Assembly (NCBI RefSeq): GCF_025151995.1
Contig: NZ_CP102290.1
Span: forward strand, 372,001-436,000
DNA: 64,000 bases
Source: Ruminococcus gauvreauii
Lineage (GTDB): Bacteria; Bacillota; Clostridia; Lachnospirales; Lachnospiraceae
Direction: 5' to 3'
The translations under genes were made by a program, and so were the position numbers. How positions within the stretch are numbered: position 1 is the first letter of the stretch; each line of letters opens with the position of its first letter. This document shows, one piece after another, positions 17,597 through 26,493 of the stretch. Under the pieces are notes generated by a model. It was not told where the DNA came from and searched no databases. It worked only from the letters and a program-made list of their open reading frames with translations.

Positions 17597-18511
17597 ATGA
17601 CATTAAAACAACGAATTACTCTTTGCACGACCATAATACTCTGTATGTCCTCATTAACAGGCTGTTCCCAGGATAAGCCCGTTAAACTGACCAATGAGTT
17701 GCGCTTCTCTCTTGAAAAAATATCAGATTTAAAGATATCCTATGACGATGAAGAAGTCATCTTTTTCCCTTCAGATGAAAACACACTTGTAATTAAAGAA
17801 TATATGACGACTCCCAAAGACAATTATTATGCAAAAGTAAAACAGAATCATAGCAGTATACATATCAGCGAAGGAGCCAAACCCATATTCAAGGATAATT
17901 TTTATCGTTATATAGAAATTTACCTCCCCGCTTCCTATCAGCATGCTCTTACAGTTACGACATCAGACGGAGATATAGATATGTCAGGCATTGATCTGCA
18001 TGTATCAGTTCTCCGAATTGACAGTACATCGGGAACTATGCAGATAGACTCAGCAAAAGCAGAGAAAATCTACCTGTCATCTACCAGCGGTACTCTTAAA
18101 TTAGGTATCGTGAACGGTGATACCATCAGAGTAGAGACTACCAGCGGAGAGGTCATCTGCGAGGAAGTAAACGGATATGTAACATATGCCACTACCAGCG
18201 GCAACGCCCAGTTTAGTTCAGCGATCGGCTCCGGAAGTTACAAAGTCAACAACTCCGGCACTCTGTCTGCTGCCTATACTCAGGTTCAGGGTAACCTGAC
18301 ATTGTTTAACAAGAACGGGGATATTAAACTGACTCTTCCCAAAAAACTTGAATTCGGATTTGAAGCTGCTGCAAAGAATGGCACCATTCTCACCTCCTTT
18401 CAGGATCAGCTCAGGACTGAAGGTGACACCGTCCGGGGAACTGTCGGCAATTCCCCGGACGTTACGGTCAGAGCGGAAACAAAAAACGGTAATATAGAGG
18501 TTACGCAATGA
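17597..18511 (+). CDS. DUF4097 (YvlB-like) beta-solenoid lipoprotein
   Basis: 304 residues. A lipoprotein signal peptide ends in SSLTGCSQ. The remainder is a series of short beta-strand repeats with SDGDIDMSG, STSGTLKLG, TTSGEV and KNGDIKL motifs, the DUF4097/DUF4098 'putative adhesin' right-handed solenoid fold. It is probably displayed on the outer membrane face. In other Firmicutes such proteins are linked to envelope-stress regulons; the exact role is unknown. ATG 17597 follows GTGAGG closely, whereas the upstream in-frame ATG at 17558 lies inside the operator. Regulation by the adjacent TetR protein is inferred from the twin palindromes. Confidence 0.82.
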   Translation: MTLKQRITLCTTIILCMSSLTGCSQDKPVKLTNELRFSLEKISDLKISYDDEEVIFFPSDENTLVIKEYMTTPKDNYYAKVKQNHSSIHISEGAKPIFKDNFYRYIEIYLPASYQHALTVTTSDGDIDMSGIDLHVSVLRIDSTSGTMQIDSAKAEKIYLSSTSGTLKLGIVNGDTIRVETTSGEVICEEVNGYVTYATTSGNAQFSSAIGSGSYKVNNSGTLSAAYTQVQGNLTLFNKNGDIKLTLPKKLEFGFEAAAKNGTILTSFQDQLRTEGDTVRGTVGNSPDVTVRAETKNGNIEVTQ

Positions 18512-18661
18512 AGAGCAACTTATATTTTGGAACAATGAATAACCGGCAATACTTTTCATCCGTCATCTGTTTAATCATGAAAAATATTGGAAACTACTCA
18601 GAAAAAGGTATATAATAAAGAAAACAGGAGTGTTCACCAAAGTACAAAGGAGGAGCCGCAA

Positions 18662-19054
18662 ATGAATGAAGTTTATGATTTCTTAAAAGCATGTGAAACT
18701 TATTATCTGGCAACCATGGAGGGAGACCAGCCCCGGGTGCGTCCGTTTGGAACGGTTGACCTCTACGAAGGCAGGCTTTATATTCAGACGGGTAAAGTAA
18801 AAAATGTCTCCAAACAGATGAAAGCAAACCCGAAAGTTGAGATCTGTGGTTTCCTGAACGGTAAATGGCTTCGCGTTGCCGGCACTGCCGTGGAAGATGA
18901 GCGTATAGCGGCACAGAAACATATGCTGGACGCGTACCCGTCACTGCAGAACATGTATCAGCCGGGCGACGGCAATACACAGGTTTTCTATCTGAAGGAT
19001 GTGACAGCGACCTTCTCTTCATTTACGGAAGAACCAAGAGTCATCACCTTCTGA
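18662..19054 (+). CDS. Pyridoxamine 5'-phosphate oxidase family flavoprotein
   Basis: 130 residues, a single split-barrel domain. The pattern YYLATMEGDQPRVRPFG near the N-terminus, then GRLYIQTGKVKNVSKQM and NPKVEICGF, is that of small FMN-binding PNPOx-like proteins common in anaerobes. These bind flavin or a related cofactor, and most have no proven substrate. ATG 18662 is preceded by AAAGGAGG with 8-base spacing; an upstream extension of the frame lacks a binding site. It stands alone between the DUF4097 gene and tRNA-Leu. Confidence 0.85.
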   Translation: MNEVYDFLKACETYYLATMEGDQPRVRPFGTVDLYEGRLYIQTGKVKNVSKQMKANPKVEICGFLNGKWLRVAGTAVEDERIAAQKHMLDAYPSLQNMYQPGDGNTQVFYLKDVTATFSSFTEEPRVITF

Positions 19055-19106
19055 CAGACAACTGCACAGTACTCATGGATCAGTGATGAATTTGTGGAAA
19101 TATCAC

Positions 19107-19144
19107 TTGCGCTTTACCTGCAGACATGGTATTATAATGTCTGC
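19107..19144 (+). promoter_or_regulatory. putative tRNA-Leu promoter with dyad
   Basis: TATAAT at 19133-19138 lies 17 bases before the tRNA (or TATTAT 19130-19135, 17 bp from a poor TTGCGC at 19107). An 8-bp inverted repeat GCAGACAT (19120-19127) and ATGTCTGC (19137-19144) brackets the -10. Confidence 0.4.
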
Positions 19145-19155
19145 GTGTAAAGCAG

Positions 19156-19238
19156 GCCGGCGTGTCGGAATGGCAGACGAGGCAGACTCAAAATCTGTTG
19201 TGGGCAACCACGTGTGGGTTCAAGTCCCACCGCCGGCA
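19156..19238 (+). tRNA. tRNA-Leu (anticodon CAA)
   Basis: An 83-nt class II tRNA. The acceptor GCCGGCG pairs with CGCCGGC, with discriminator A. The anticodon loop CTCAAAA sits on a GCAGA/TCTGT stem, giving anticodon CAA, which reads UUG. A long variable arm (TGGGCAACCACG) and a T loop GGTTCAAGTCC are present. The 3' CCA is not encoded and must be added post-transcriptionally. Confidence 0.97.
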
Positions 19239-19245
19239 GTATCAA

Positions 19246-19280
19246 ATCCAGCATTTTCAGAAGATGCTGGATCTTTTTTT
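19246..19280 (+). terminator. Rho-independent terminator of tRNA-Leu
   Basis: The 9-bp stem ATCCAGCAT/ATGCTGGAT is followed by C and seven T residues. Confidence 0.92.
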
Positions 19281-19288
19281 CTAACTTT

Positions 19289-19332
19289 ACAGGGAGCAGG
19301 TGTGATTCATGTGCATCACACCTGCTCCCTGT
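19289..19332. repeat. 18-bp perfect inverted repeat
   Basis: Arms 19289-19306 and 19315-19332 match perfectly over 18 bases with an 8-base loop. It lies between the tRNA terminator and the 3' end of lysA and has no T tract on either strand. It could serve as a 3' end stabiliser or factor-dependent stop for lysA transcripts. Confidence 0.7.
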
Positions 19333-19364
19333 ATGCGGTTATCGATTCCCTGACTTTCTCCTGA

Positions 19365-20642
19365 TTATGACTCTTTCAATATTTTTTTATAGATCGGAAA
19401 ACAGTCAAAGGTGGCGAAATAATCTTTTGGCGTCTCCGCGCGCCGAATCATCTCAAAGCTTCCGTCCTCTTTCAGCAGTACCTCTGCCGATTTCAATTTC
19501 CCGTTATAGTTATACCCCATCGCAAAGCCGTGGGCTCCGGTGTCATGGATGACCAGAAGGTCTCCGATATCAATCTTCGGCAGCATCCTGTCCACTGCAA
19601 ATTTATCGTTATTCTCGCAGAGCGAGCCCGTCACATCATACATGTGATCACAGGGAGCATCCTCTTTTCCCATCACGGTAATATGATGATATGCACCGTA
19701 CATTGCCGGACGCATCAGATTTACCGCGCAGGCGTCACATCCAATGTACTCTTTATGCGTATGCTTTTCATGAATGGCTTCTGTGACAAGGCATCCGTAC
19801 GGTCCCGTCATGAACCGTCCCAGCTCGGTATACAGCGCAACATCTCCCATTCCGGCAGGCACCAGAATTTCTTCATAGACTTTCCGCACGCCTTCGCCAA
19901 TCACGCGGATGTCATTTGGTTCCTGATCAGGACGGTACGGAATGCCGATTCCTCCGGAGAGATTGACAAATCGAATATCTGCTCCTGTCTCCTCTTTCAG
20001 CCGGACGGCCACCTCGAACAATACTTTTGCCAGCATGGGATAATATTCATTTGTCACGGTATTGCTGGCCAGAAACGCATGGATACCAAATTCTTCTGCG
20101 CCTTTCTCCTTTAAGATCTTAAACGCCTCAAACAGCTGATCGGTCGTCATGCCATATTTTGCATCCCCCGGATTATCCATGATATCATTGCTGATCTTAA
20201 AAAGTCCGCCGGGATTGTAGCGGCAGCTGATCTTTTTCGGGATATATCCGATTGCTTTTTCCAGAAACTCAATATGTGTAATGTCATCCAGATTGATGAT
20301 CGCATTGACCTTCTCCGCATACTGGTATTCGGAGGCCGGTGTTGCATTCGAGGAGAACATGATATCGTCCCCGCTGCAGCCCAGTGCATCCGAGAGCATC
20401 AGCTCTGTCATGGAAGAACAGTCGCAGCCGCAGCCGTATTCCCGCAGAATATCGATCAGAAACGGATTCGGGCAGGCTTTCACCGCAAAGTATTCCCGGT
20501 ATCCCTTATTCCACGCGAATGCCTCTCTCAGCGCCTGGGCATTTTCACGGATCCCCTTCTCATCATACAGATGAAAGGGAGTGGGAATCGTCTCCCGGAT
20601 CTCTTCCAGCTTTTGTTTCGTCACAAATGGTTTTTTGGTCAT
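19365..20642 (-). CDS. lysA: Diaminopimelate decarboxylase
   Basis: 425 residues, a fold-type III PLP enzyme that decarboxylates meso-diaminopimelate to lysine. The PLP lysine lies in YFAVKACPNP (near residue 53), the glycine-rich phosphate site is NLSGGIGIPYRPDQEP, and the C-terminal barrel carries the conserved TGSLCENND (CESGD-type substrate cysteine) and GAHGFAMGYNYNG. The usual HSHIGSQ-like segment is replaced by HAFLASN, placing it in a divergent clostridial branch. ATG 20642 was chosen because GAGGAGG lies 8 bases upstream. It is last in an operon behind pyk and the rhomboid-like gene. Confidence 0.88.
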   Translation of the reverse strand: MTKKPFVTKQKLEEIRETIPTPFHLYDEKGIRENAQALREAFAWNKGYREYFAVKACPNPFLIDILREYGCGCDCSSMTELMLSDALGCSGDDIMFSSNATPASEYQYAEKVNAIINLDDITHIEFLEKAIGYIPKKISCRYNPGGLFKISNDIMDNPGDAKYGMTTDQLFEAFKILKEKGAEEFGIHAFLASNTVTNEYYPMLAKVLFEVAVRLKEETGADIRFVNLSGGIGIPYRPDQEPNDIRVIGEGVRKVYEEILVPAGMGDVALYTELGRFMTGPYGCLVTEAIHEKHTHKEYIGCDACAVNLMRPAMYGAYHHITVMGKEDAPCDHMYDVTGSLCENNDKFAVDRMLPKIDIGDLLVIHDTGAHGFAMGYNYNGKLKSAEVLLKEDGSFEMIRRAETPKDYFATFDCFPIYKKILKES

Positions 20643-20669
20643 TTCATATTCCTCCTCATTAGTCACTCC

Positions 20670-22106
20670 TTATTTAGCCTGAATGATGTGCAGCATGTTT
20701 GTAACGGCACCTTCACCCGTTACAATATTAGTTGCCGGATCTCCCGCAGTAAATACAACAAGGTCCCCGGTTTTTATAAATTTTTCACGTTCCACAACAT
20801 ACATTGCATGAGAAATAATATTTTCTGTACTGTCTTCTTCATATCCGCTGAGCGGTGTCACCCCCCAGAAGATCTGCATCTTGCGCTGCGCCCAGTCATT
20901 CGGTGTCACCGCATAGATCGGTACCTTGGGACGGAAATTGGAGATCAGGCGTGCGGTCTGACCTGATACGGTAGGTGTCACGATACACTTTGCGTGCAGA
21001 TAAATACTCGACTGCACCGCCGCCACGCCGACCGTACTGGATACATTGCTGTTTCCGCGCAGTGCACGGTAATCCAGAAAATGCTCATAATCTATATACG
21101 GTTCCGTTGAATTTGCGATCTCCACCATCATATGTACGGATTCGATCGGATATTTTCCAACTGCCGTTTCCCCGGAGAGCATGATCGCATCCGTCCCATC
21201 GTAGATCGCATTCGCGACATCCGTCACTTCCGCTCTGGTCGGACGCGGATTTCTTATCATGGAATCAAGCATCTGTGTTGCCGTGATTACCGGTTTATAA
21301 CGCTCATTACATTTTCGGATGATTTCTTTCTGAATATGCGGAACTTCCCACGCCGGAATTTCCACACCGAGGTCTCCTCTGGCAACCATAATGCCGTCAG
21401 ACTGCTGAATAATGCGGTCGATATTCGCCACGCCTTCAATACTTTCGATCTTGGCGATGATATCAATATGCTCGCCGCCGTGTTCTTTGAGCAGACTGCG
21501 GATCTCTTTGATCGCATCTGCATTCCGTACAAACGACGCTGCAATGAAATCTACGCCCTGCTCAATTCCAAACAGAATATCCTTTACATCCTGCTCCGTA
21601 ATATTCGGCAGATTGGTACTGGTTCCCGGAATATTGATGCCTTTTCGTTCTCCGAGTTCTCCGCCGTTCACCACGGTACATACAACATCCGTATGAGTAG
21701 TGGATTCCACCTTCAGCTCGATCAGCCCGTCATCGACGAGAATGCGTGCACCGCGCTTCACATCCAGCGGAAGCCCTTCGTAGGTCTGATGACAGATATT
21801 CTGATTGCCGGAGATCTTATTTGTCGTCAGCGTAAAGGTATCTCCGCTCTTCAGAGTGACCGGGGTATGTTCATCGAGCAGTCCCGTTCTGATTTCCGGT
21901 CCTTTGGTGTCCAGCAGGATCGCAATCGGTTTCTTCATCTCTGCACGGACTTCCTTCAGCATGTCCATACGTGCCTTCTGTTCCTCATGGGTACCGTGTG
22001 AAAAATTGAATCTGGCGATATCCATTCCCGCCTCGATCAGCTGTTTCATCGTTTCACGCTTATCGGTATTCGGACCCATGGTACAGACTATTTTAGTTTT
22101 TTTCAT
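20670..22106 (-). CDS. pyk: Pyruvate kinase
   Basis: 478 residues, a complete enzyme without the extra C-terminal PEP-utiliser domain found in Bacillus. It starts with KTKIVCTMGPNTDKRE. The active-site patches are FNFSHGTHEEQ, LDTKGPEIRTG, IIAKIESIEGV (catalytic Lys region) and VARGDLGVEIP, with metal ligands in the same loops. The C-terminal domain has a likely effector site. It converts phosphoenolpyruvate and ADP to pyruvate and ATP, the last ATP-forming step of glycolysis. It lies 14 bases after the rhomboid-like gene and 27 bases before lysA, in one operon. Confidence 0.97.
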   Translation of the reverse strand: MKKTKIVCTMGPNTDKRETMKQLIEAGMDIARFNFSHGTHEEQKARMDMLKEVRAEMKKPIAILLDTKGPEIRTGLLDEHTPVTLKSGDTFTLTTNKISGNQNICHQTYEGLPLDVKRGARILVDDGLIELKVESTTHTDVVCTVVNGGELGERKGINIPGTSTNLPNITEQDVKDILFGIEQGVDFIAASFVRNADAIKEIRSLLKEHGGEHIDIIAKIESIEGVANIDRIIQQSDGIMVARGDLGVEIPAWEVPHIQKEIIRKCNERYKPVITATQMLDSMIRNPRPTRAEVTDVANAIYDGTDAIMLSGETAVGKYPIESVHMMVEIANSTEPYIDYEHFLDYRALRGNSNVSSTVGVAAVQSSIYLHAKCIVTPTVSGQTARLISNFRPKVPIYAVTPNDWAQRKMQIFWGVTPLSGYEEDSTENIISHAMYVVEREKFIKTGDLVVFTAGDPATNIVTGEGAVTNMLHIIQAK

Positions 22107-22120
22107 ATTTTTTTAACTCC

Positions 22121-22954
22121 TTATTGTATATGTTTGTGTGTAAATAAATGATCCTGACAATATTCATAGTTGCCTCTGCATTTTGAACAGAAACGAAATT
22201 CCAAATCGTCTCCGTCTTTCTCCGTTCTCCCGCAGACCGCGCACTTATGCTTTGTGACATTCGGACTCTGACTCTTGTGCACCGCTTTGGCGTATGTCCG
22301 TTTGCGCTTTACCTCATGCGGTGAATAGCGCGCCAGATTTCTGGTGGCAAAGAAATAAATGATAAAGTTCATCAGGCTGCATATGATCGCCACACGCGTC
22401 GTCCAGCCGCTCTGAATCATCTGCCATGCAAGAAAGATCACGTCCAGCCACGCCAGCCATTTGATCTTGATCGGAATAATAAAGTACAGCAGCACCTGCA
22501 TATCCGGATACGTCGCGGCAAACCCCAGAAAAATGGAGAGTGAGATATAATAGGTACTGAAGAAACCGCCCCGCATGATGAGAAGGGTTCCGCCGCCCAG
22601 GACAAAATACATGATAAACGATCCGATTACGGTCAGTATGATTCCGCCGAAAATGTAGAAGTTGTAGCGGAAGGCTCCCCAGGTCTTCTCCAGCGTCGTA
22701 CCGATGGAATAGTAAAAAAACAGCATGATAATCGTAAAGATATCAAGACTGCCGGGCGGTATCAAAAGCCAGCTTACCAGCCTCCATACCTGCCCCCGTA
22801 AAATCAGCCCGGGTTCCAGCAGACAGTAGTCCATGACATTCGGTGCCAGGTACATCAACAGATAACCGACCACATACGTAATAATAATGTACAGCGTCAG
22901 ATTTGGGATTGCATATTTCCCGAATTTCCGTTCCATTTTGTTGATCCAGTTCAT
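22121..22954 (-). CDS. Rhomboid-like membrane protein with C-terminal zinc ribbon, catalytic serine not evident
   Basis: 277 residues. Six hydrophobic segments lie between residues 18 and 205, and the first loop contains GQVWRLVSWLLIPPG, matching the WR loop of rhomboid-fold proteins. In the region where an active rhomboid has GxSG the protein shows RGGFFSTYYISLSIFLGF, so the Gly-x-Ser-Gly site is not convincing. The soluble tail has two cysteine pairs (CAVCG and CSKCRG) plus a final Cys/His cluster, probably a zinc ribbon. It is first in the operon with pyk and lysA. Role unknown; a pseudoprotease or chaperone-like function is possible. Confidence 0.65.
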   Translation of the reverse strand: MNWINKMERKFGKYAIPNLTLYIIITYVVGYLLMYLAPNVMDYCLLEPGLILRGQVWRLVSWLLIPPGSLDIFTIIMLFFYYSIGTTLEKTWGAFRYNFYIFGGIILTVIGSFIMYFVLGGGTLLIMRGGFFSTYYISLSIFLGFAATYPDMQVLLYFIIPIKIKWLAWLDVIFLAWQMIQSGWTTRVAIICSLMNFIIYFFATRNLARYSPHEVKRKRTYAKAVHKSQSPNVTKHKCAVCGRTEKDGDDLEFRFCSKCRGNYEYCQDHLFTHKHIQ

Positions 22955-23004
22955 AAGATCTCCTCTTTTATTTTTAGTTCCATATCAATAGAAAATCAGA
23001 TTTT

Positions 23005-23033
23005 ATTATACGCTGTGCCCCACCCTTTGTCAA
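23005..23033 (-). promoter_or_regulatory. consensus sigma-A promoter of the rhomboid-like/pyk/lysA operon
   Basis: On the minus strand TTGACA (23028-23033) and TATAAT (23005-23010) are exactly 17 bp apart, a full consensus match. The leader is about 45 bases. Confidence 0.88.
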
Positions 23034-23064
23034 TTTTTTTGCTCGTGTTTACAGCTTATTTACA

Positions 23065-23093
23065 TTTACAAACGCTTTTCGGTCAGCTATAAT
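23065..23093 (+). promoter_or_regulatory. promoter of aroC
   Basis: TTTACA (23065-23070) and TATAAT (23088-23093) are spaced 17 bp. It is divergent from the pyk operon promoter, 32 bp away. Confidence 0.8.
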
Positions 23094-23134
23094 ACAAACT
23101 GGTACTAAAGACAGAAAACAGAAAGGATAACAGT

Positions 23135-24238
23135 ATGGCAGGATCATCATTCGGTACACTTTTTACCGTCACAACATGGGGTGAATCCCATGGAAAAGGC
23201 CTCGGCGTCGTGGTCGACGGATGTCCGTCGGGTCTTCTACTTCAGGAATCGGATATCCAGGCATTTTTAAACCGCAGAAAGCCGGGTCAGAATAAATACG
23301 CGACACCCAGAAAAGAAGCAGATGAAGTTGAGATCCTCTCCGGCGTTTTCGAAGGCCGGACCACCGGAACACCGATCTCCATGATCGTACGCAATACCAG
23401 CCAGCGTTCCGGCGACTACGGAGAGATCGCTTCTTATTATCGCCCTGGACACGCAGATTATACCTTCGATCAGAAATATGGCTTCCGGGATTACCGCGGC
23501 GGAGGACGTTCTTCCGGCCGTGAGACGGTCGGCCGTGTCGCCGCAGGCGCCATCGCGGTAAAAATCCTGAACAGTCTCGGCGTTTCCATCTGCACTTACA
23601 CGAAAGCAATCGGTCCAATTACTGCCGAACAGTTTCACCCGGAACTGATCGCGGAAAATCCGCTGTACATGCCGGACACGGATGCCAGCAAAAGAGCTCA
23701 GGCATATCTGGACGACTGCATGAAACGCCACGATTCATCCGGAGGCGTTGTCGAATGCATTGTCAGCCATTTCCCCGCGGGTGCAGGAACCCCGGTATTC
23801 GAAAAACTGGATGCCTGTCTCGGCAAGGCAGTCCTTTCCATCGGTGCGGTCAAGGGAGTGGAGATCGGGGATGGTTTTGCCGCCGCAGAGGCAACCGGTC
23901 TTTCCAGCAACGACGGGTTCTGCTGCAATGCGGACGGACATATTCATAAATTAACAAACCATTCCGGCGGTGTCCTCGGAGGCATCAGTGACGGAAGCGA
24001 TATCATCCTGCGTGCCGCGTTCAAACCGACCCCCTCCATTTTCTCTACCCAGCAGACGGTGAACAGGCAGGGGGAATCAGTGGATATCAATATCAAAGGC
24101 CGCCATGACCCCATCATCGTTCCCCGGGCAGTCGTCGTCGTAGAGTCCATGACCGCCATGACACTCGTCGATGCCCTGCTGTGCGGCATGGGTTCCCGCA
24201 TGGAACATCTGCAGCGCATCTGGCATCCTGAGTCATAA
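23135..24238 (+). CDS. aroC: Chorismate synthase
   Basis: 367 residues, typical length. The signatures are GESHGKGLGVVVDGCPSG at the N-terminus, RPGHADYTFDQKYGFRDYRG and the GGGRSSGRETVGRVAAGA loop, plus GGVLGGISDGSDI, which bind flavin and substrate. It forms chorismate from EPSP using reduced FMN as a catalytic cofactor and is the last step of the shikimate pathway. No other aro genes are adjacent, so it is expressed alone from its own promoter and ends at a hairpin shared with the convergent lactonase gene. Confidence 0.97.
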   Translation: MAGSSFGTLFTVTTWGESHGKGLGVVVDGCPSGLLLQESDIQAFLNRRKPGQNKYATPRKEADEVEILSGVFEGRTTGTPISMIVRNTSQRSGDYGEIASYYRPGHADYTFDQKYGFRDYRGGGRSSGRETVGRVAAGAIAVKILNSLGVSICTYTKAIGPITAEQFHPELIAENPLYMPDTDASKRAQAYLDDCMKRHDSSGGVVECIVSHFPAGAGTPVFEKLDACLGKAVLSIGAVKGVEIGDGFAAAEATGLSSNDGFCCNADGHIHKLTNHSGGVLGGISDGSDIILRAAFKPTPSIFSTQQTVNRQGESVDINIKGRHDPIIVPRAVVVVESMTAMTLVDALLCGMGSRMEHLQRIWHPES

Positions 24239-24256
24239 ATAATCCTTTTCAAACGT

Positions 24257-24307
24257 GAAAGCCGGGCAGAATCAGACCACTGCTGCCCTCTTCTTCGCCC
24301 GGCTTTC
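24257..24307. terminator. bidirectional hairpin between aroC and the lactonase gene
   Basis: An 11-bp stem, GAAAGCCGGGC with GCCCGGCTTTC, encloses a 29-base loop. It is likely a shared terminator, with short T runs only. Confidence 0.6.
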
Positions 24308-24318
24308 ATATCCCTCAT

Positions 24319-25386
24319 CTATTCAAATTGCTGTCCGACTTTCTCTATCAGGATACAGTTCGGTGTCTCCACCTTCATCGGTTTTCCTTTCATCATCAAT
24401 AGCTTTCTCTCGTAATCCACCGCAAACGTCGTAATGCTGTCCGACTCATGATTTACGATGGCGATATGCTTCCCATCCGGGAACAGACGCATACTCTTCG
24501 GATATTCTCCGCTGATCGGAAGCGAGAACTGGCTGTTTAGCATACCCGTCTCCTGGTCGATCTTAAACATTGTGACGGAATTATCTCCTGCCGTCGACGC
24601 AAACAGATAATTGCCGTCAGGTGAGATTGCAAGAGCCTCCGCAGCATCATGCATTGGATCGAGTTCCGTATCCAGGATACTGATATTCTGAATTTTCTCG
24701 AATACCGGTCCCTTATTGCCCTCATGATAAGAAAATACGTCGATATCGTTGCTCAGCTCATAGATAAGATAGGCAAATTTTCCGTTGTTCGAAAATTTCA
24801 TTTCTCTGGGACCGGATTCTCTTCGGCACCTGATGATATCCTGCAGATTCAGCTTATCTCTTTTCTTATCAATACCATAAACTTTCACCTGGTCGATTCC
24901 ATTGTCAACCGCACACACATAATTGTCATCCGGGGTCGGAACGACGCAGCTGACATGCGGACGGAAACTGCGTTCTGCCACACTGCCGGTTCCCTTGTGG
25001 AAGATACCGTCCATGACACTCCCCAGCCTGCCGTCCCGGTGTGTATGAACCACCGTCACCTTGCCGTCGTGATATCCTGCCACAAACAAATATTTTCCGG
25101 TAACATCAACCGAGAGATAACAGCCTCTCATACCGTCGATGTCGACTTTATTAATATATTCCAAATCTCCGTCCGGATGAATCGCAAAAACCGCGACTCC
25201 CTCATCCGCAATCGAATAAAGGTATTTTCCGTTTTTCGAACGCGCCAGATAGGAAGAATTGTTAACCGGAACCACTTTACGTTCCGTGAGCGTTCCCTCT
25301 TCCACATCGACGTCATACAGATGGATGCCGATACTGCTTCCGTGTGTATAAGTACCCACATACGCTACATATTTTTCCTGGTTCAT
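24319..25386 (-). CDS. Lactonase family beta-propeller protein (6-phosphogluconolactonase-like)
   Basis: 355 residues with seven repeated blades, beginning YVAYVGTYTHGSSIGIHLYDV and carrying repeated SPDGNYLFAS, TPDDNYVCAVDNG and FPDGKHIAIVNHESDS motifs. This is the YbhE/Pgl lactonase family, whose E. coli member hydrolyses 6-phosphogluconolactone; other members have unknown substrates. There is no signal peptide, so it is cytoplasmic. The gene is alone, and no pentose-phosphate genes adjoin it, so the substrate assignment stays open. Confidence 0.85.
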   Translation of the reverse strand: MNQEKYVAYVGTYTHGSSIGIHLYDVDVEEGTLTERKVVPVNNSSYLARSKNGKYLYSIADEGVAVFAIHPDGDLEYINKVDIDGMRGCYLSVDVTGKYLFVAGYHDGKVTVVHTHRDGRLGSVMDGIFHKGTGSVAERSFRPHVSCVVPTPDDNYVCAVDNGIDQVKVYGIDKKRDKLNLQDIIRCRRESGPREMKFSNNGKFAYLIYELSNDIDVFSYHEGNKGPVFEKIQNISILDTELDPMHDAAEALAISPDGNYLFASTAGDNSVTMFKIDQETGMLNSQFSLPISGEYPKSMRLFPDGKHIAIVNHESDSITTFAVDYERKLLMMKGKPMKVETPNCILIEKVGQQFE

Positions 25387-25478
25387 GCAAAAGCCCGTCC
25401 TTTCAAACTTTTTCCTGTATATGGATTATTTTATCATGCTTTTTTCTATCTGTACACCAAAAGATTCAGCAGTTTTTC

Positions 25479-25506
25479 TTGACACTTTCCCGTCTTTGTC
25501 TATAAT
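25479..25506 (+). promoter_or_regulatory. promoter of the RluA-type synthase gene
   Basis: TTGACA (25479-25484) and TATAAT (25501-25506) are 16 bp apart, 33 bases before the start codon. Confidence 0.85.
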
Positions 25507-25538
25507 ACATATCAGCACACAACAAAAGGAGGTCCGAC

Positions 25539-26453
25539 ATGAACCGAATACTGACCTATCCCGTCACTGCAGCCGAAGCCGGTATGTCCATCGGTGAATA
25601 CCTGCAGTCCAGAGGATACTCCCGTCATCTGATCATCCATCTTAAACAGACACCGCTCGGCCTACACATCGGAGGCCGAAAAGTCATGACCTCCCACCGC
25701 TTATCCGCAGGTGAGACGCTGACCGTGCAGATTATCGAGGAGCAGTCGTCAGAAAAAATACCTCCCTCACACCTCCCTCTGTCGATCGTCTACGAAGACG
25801 ACGATCTGCTTATCCTGAATAAACCGGCAGACATGCCGGTACATCCCTCTCTGGGCAACTATGAAAATACGCTTGCCAATGGGATTGCATATTACTACCA
25901 AGGTCAGGGTCTGCCTTTCGTGTTCCGCTGTATTAACCGCCTGGACCGTGACACGACCGGACTTCTGATCCTCGCCAAAAACATGCTCAGCGCCGCCGTT
26001 CTCTCCCGGCAAATGAAGGAGCGCAAAATCTCCCGCACCTATCTGGCTCTTGTCCGGGGCAACCCCGAACCGTCATCCGGCACCATCGACGCGCCGATCG
26101 CGCGCATACCTGGATCCGTGTTGGAACGACGTGTCAGTCCGGACGGTGAATCGGCAGTCACACACTATCAGGTGCGCAAACAGCTCTTATCCTCTGCACT
26201 TGTTGAGCTGCACCTGGAGACGGGGCGCACACATCAGATCCGGGTGCATATGAAACATATCGGACATCCGCTGCTCGGGGATTTCCTTTACCATCCGAAG
26301 GACTCCTCCCTCTCCCGTCAGGCACTGCACTCATACTCCCTGCGGTTCATACACCCCATCACAGGATGCGAACTTTTCTTTCATGCTCCTCTGCCGCCGG
26401 ATATGCAGGAATATATCCGGCTTCACGAAGGAGGGGCAGAGCCGTCAGAATAA
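25539..26453 (+). CDS. RluA family pseudouridine synthase
   Basis: 304 residues. An S4-like N-terminal region (about residues 14-70) is followed by the catalytic domain. The catalytic Asp is in CINRLDRDTTGLLILAK, and the conserved C-terminal motif is ETGRTHQIRVHMKHIGHP. It isomerises specific uridines in rRNA or tRNA. The subfamily resembles RluD/YlyB-type enzymes of Firmicutes, but the target base cannot be read from the sequence. The ATG follows AAAGGAGG with 7-base spacing. It is transcribed alone from a strong promoter. Confidence 0.92.
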   Translation: MNRILTYPVTAAEAGMSIGEYLQSRGYSRHLIIHLKQTPLGLHIGGRKVMTSHRLSAGETLTVQIIEEQSSEKIPPSHLPLSIVYEDDDLLILNKPADMPVHPSLGNYENTLANGIAYYYQGQGLPFVFRCINRLDRDTTGLLILAKNMLSAAVLSRQMKERKISRTYLALVRGNPEPSSGTIDAPIARIPGSVLERRVSPDGESAVTHYQVRKQLLSSALVELHLETGRTHQIRVHMKHIGHPLLGDFLYHPKDSSLSRQALHSYSLRFIHPITGCELFFHAPLPPDMQEYIRLHEGGAEPSE

Positions 26454-26493
26454 CATGACAAGCTCTGCCCCGTCCTGCCGCGCAGCGGCATCC

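Noticed and set aside
21132..22001. A long open frame opposite pyruvate kinase (289 codons), and similar antisense frames over the exporters
   Set aside because: It mirrors the codon structure of the real gene, has no ribosome binding site and no protein family pattern.
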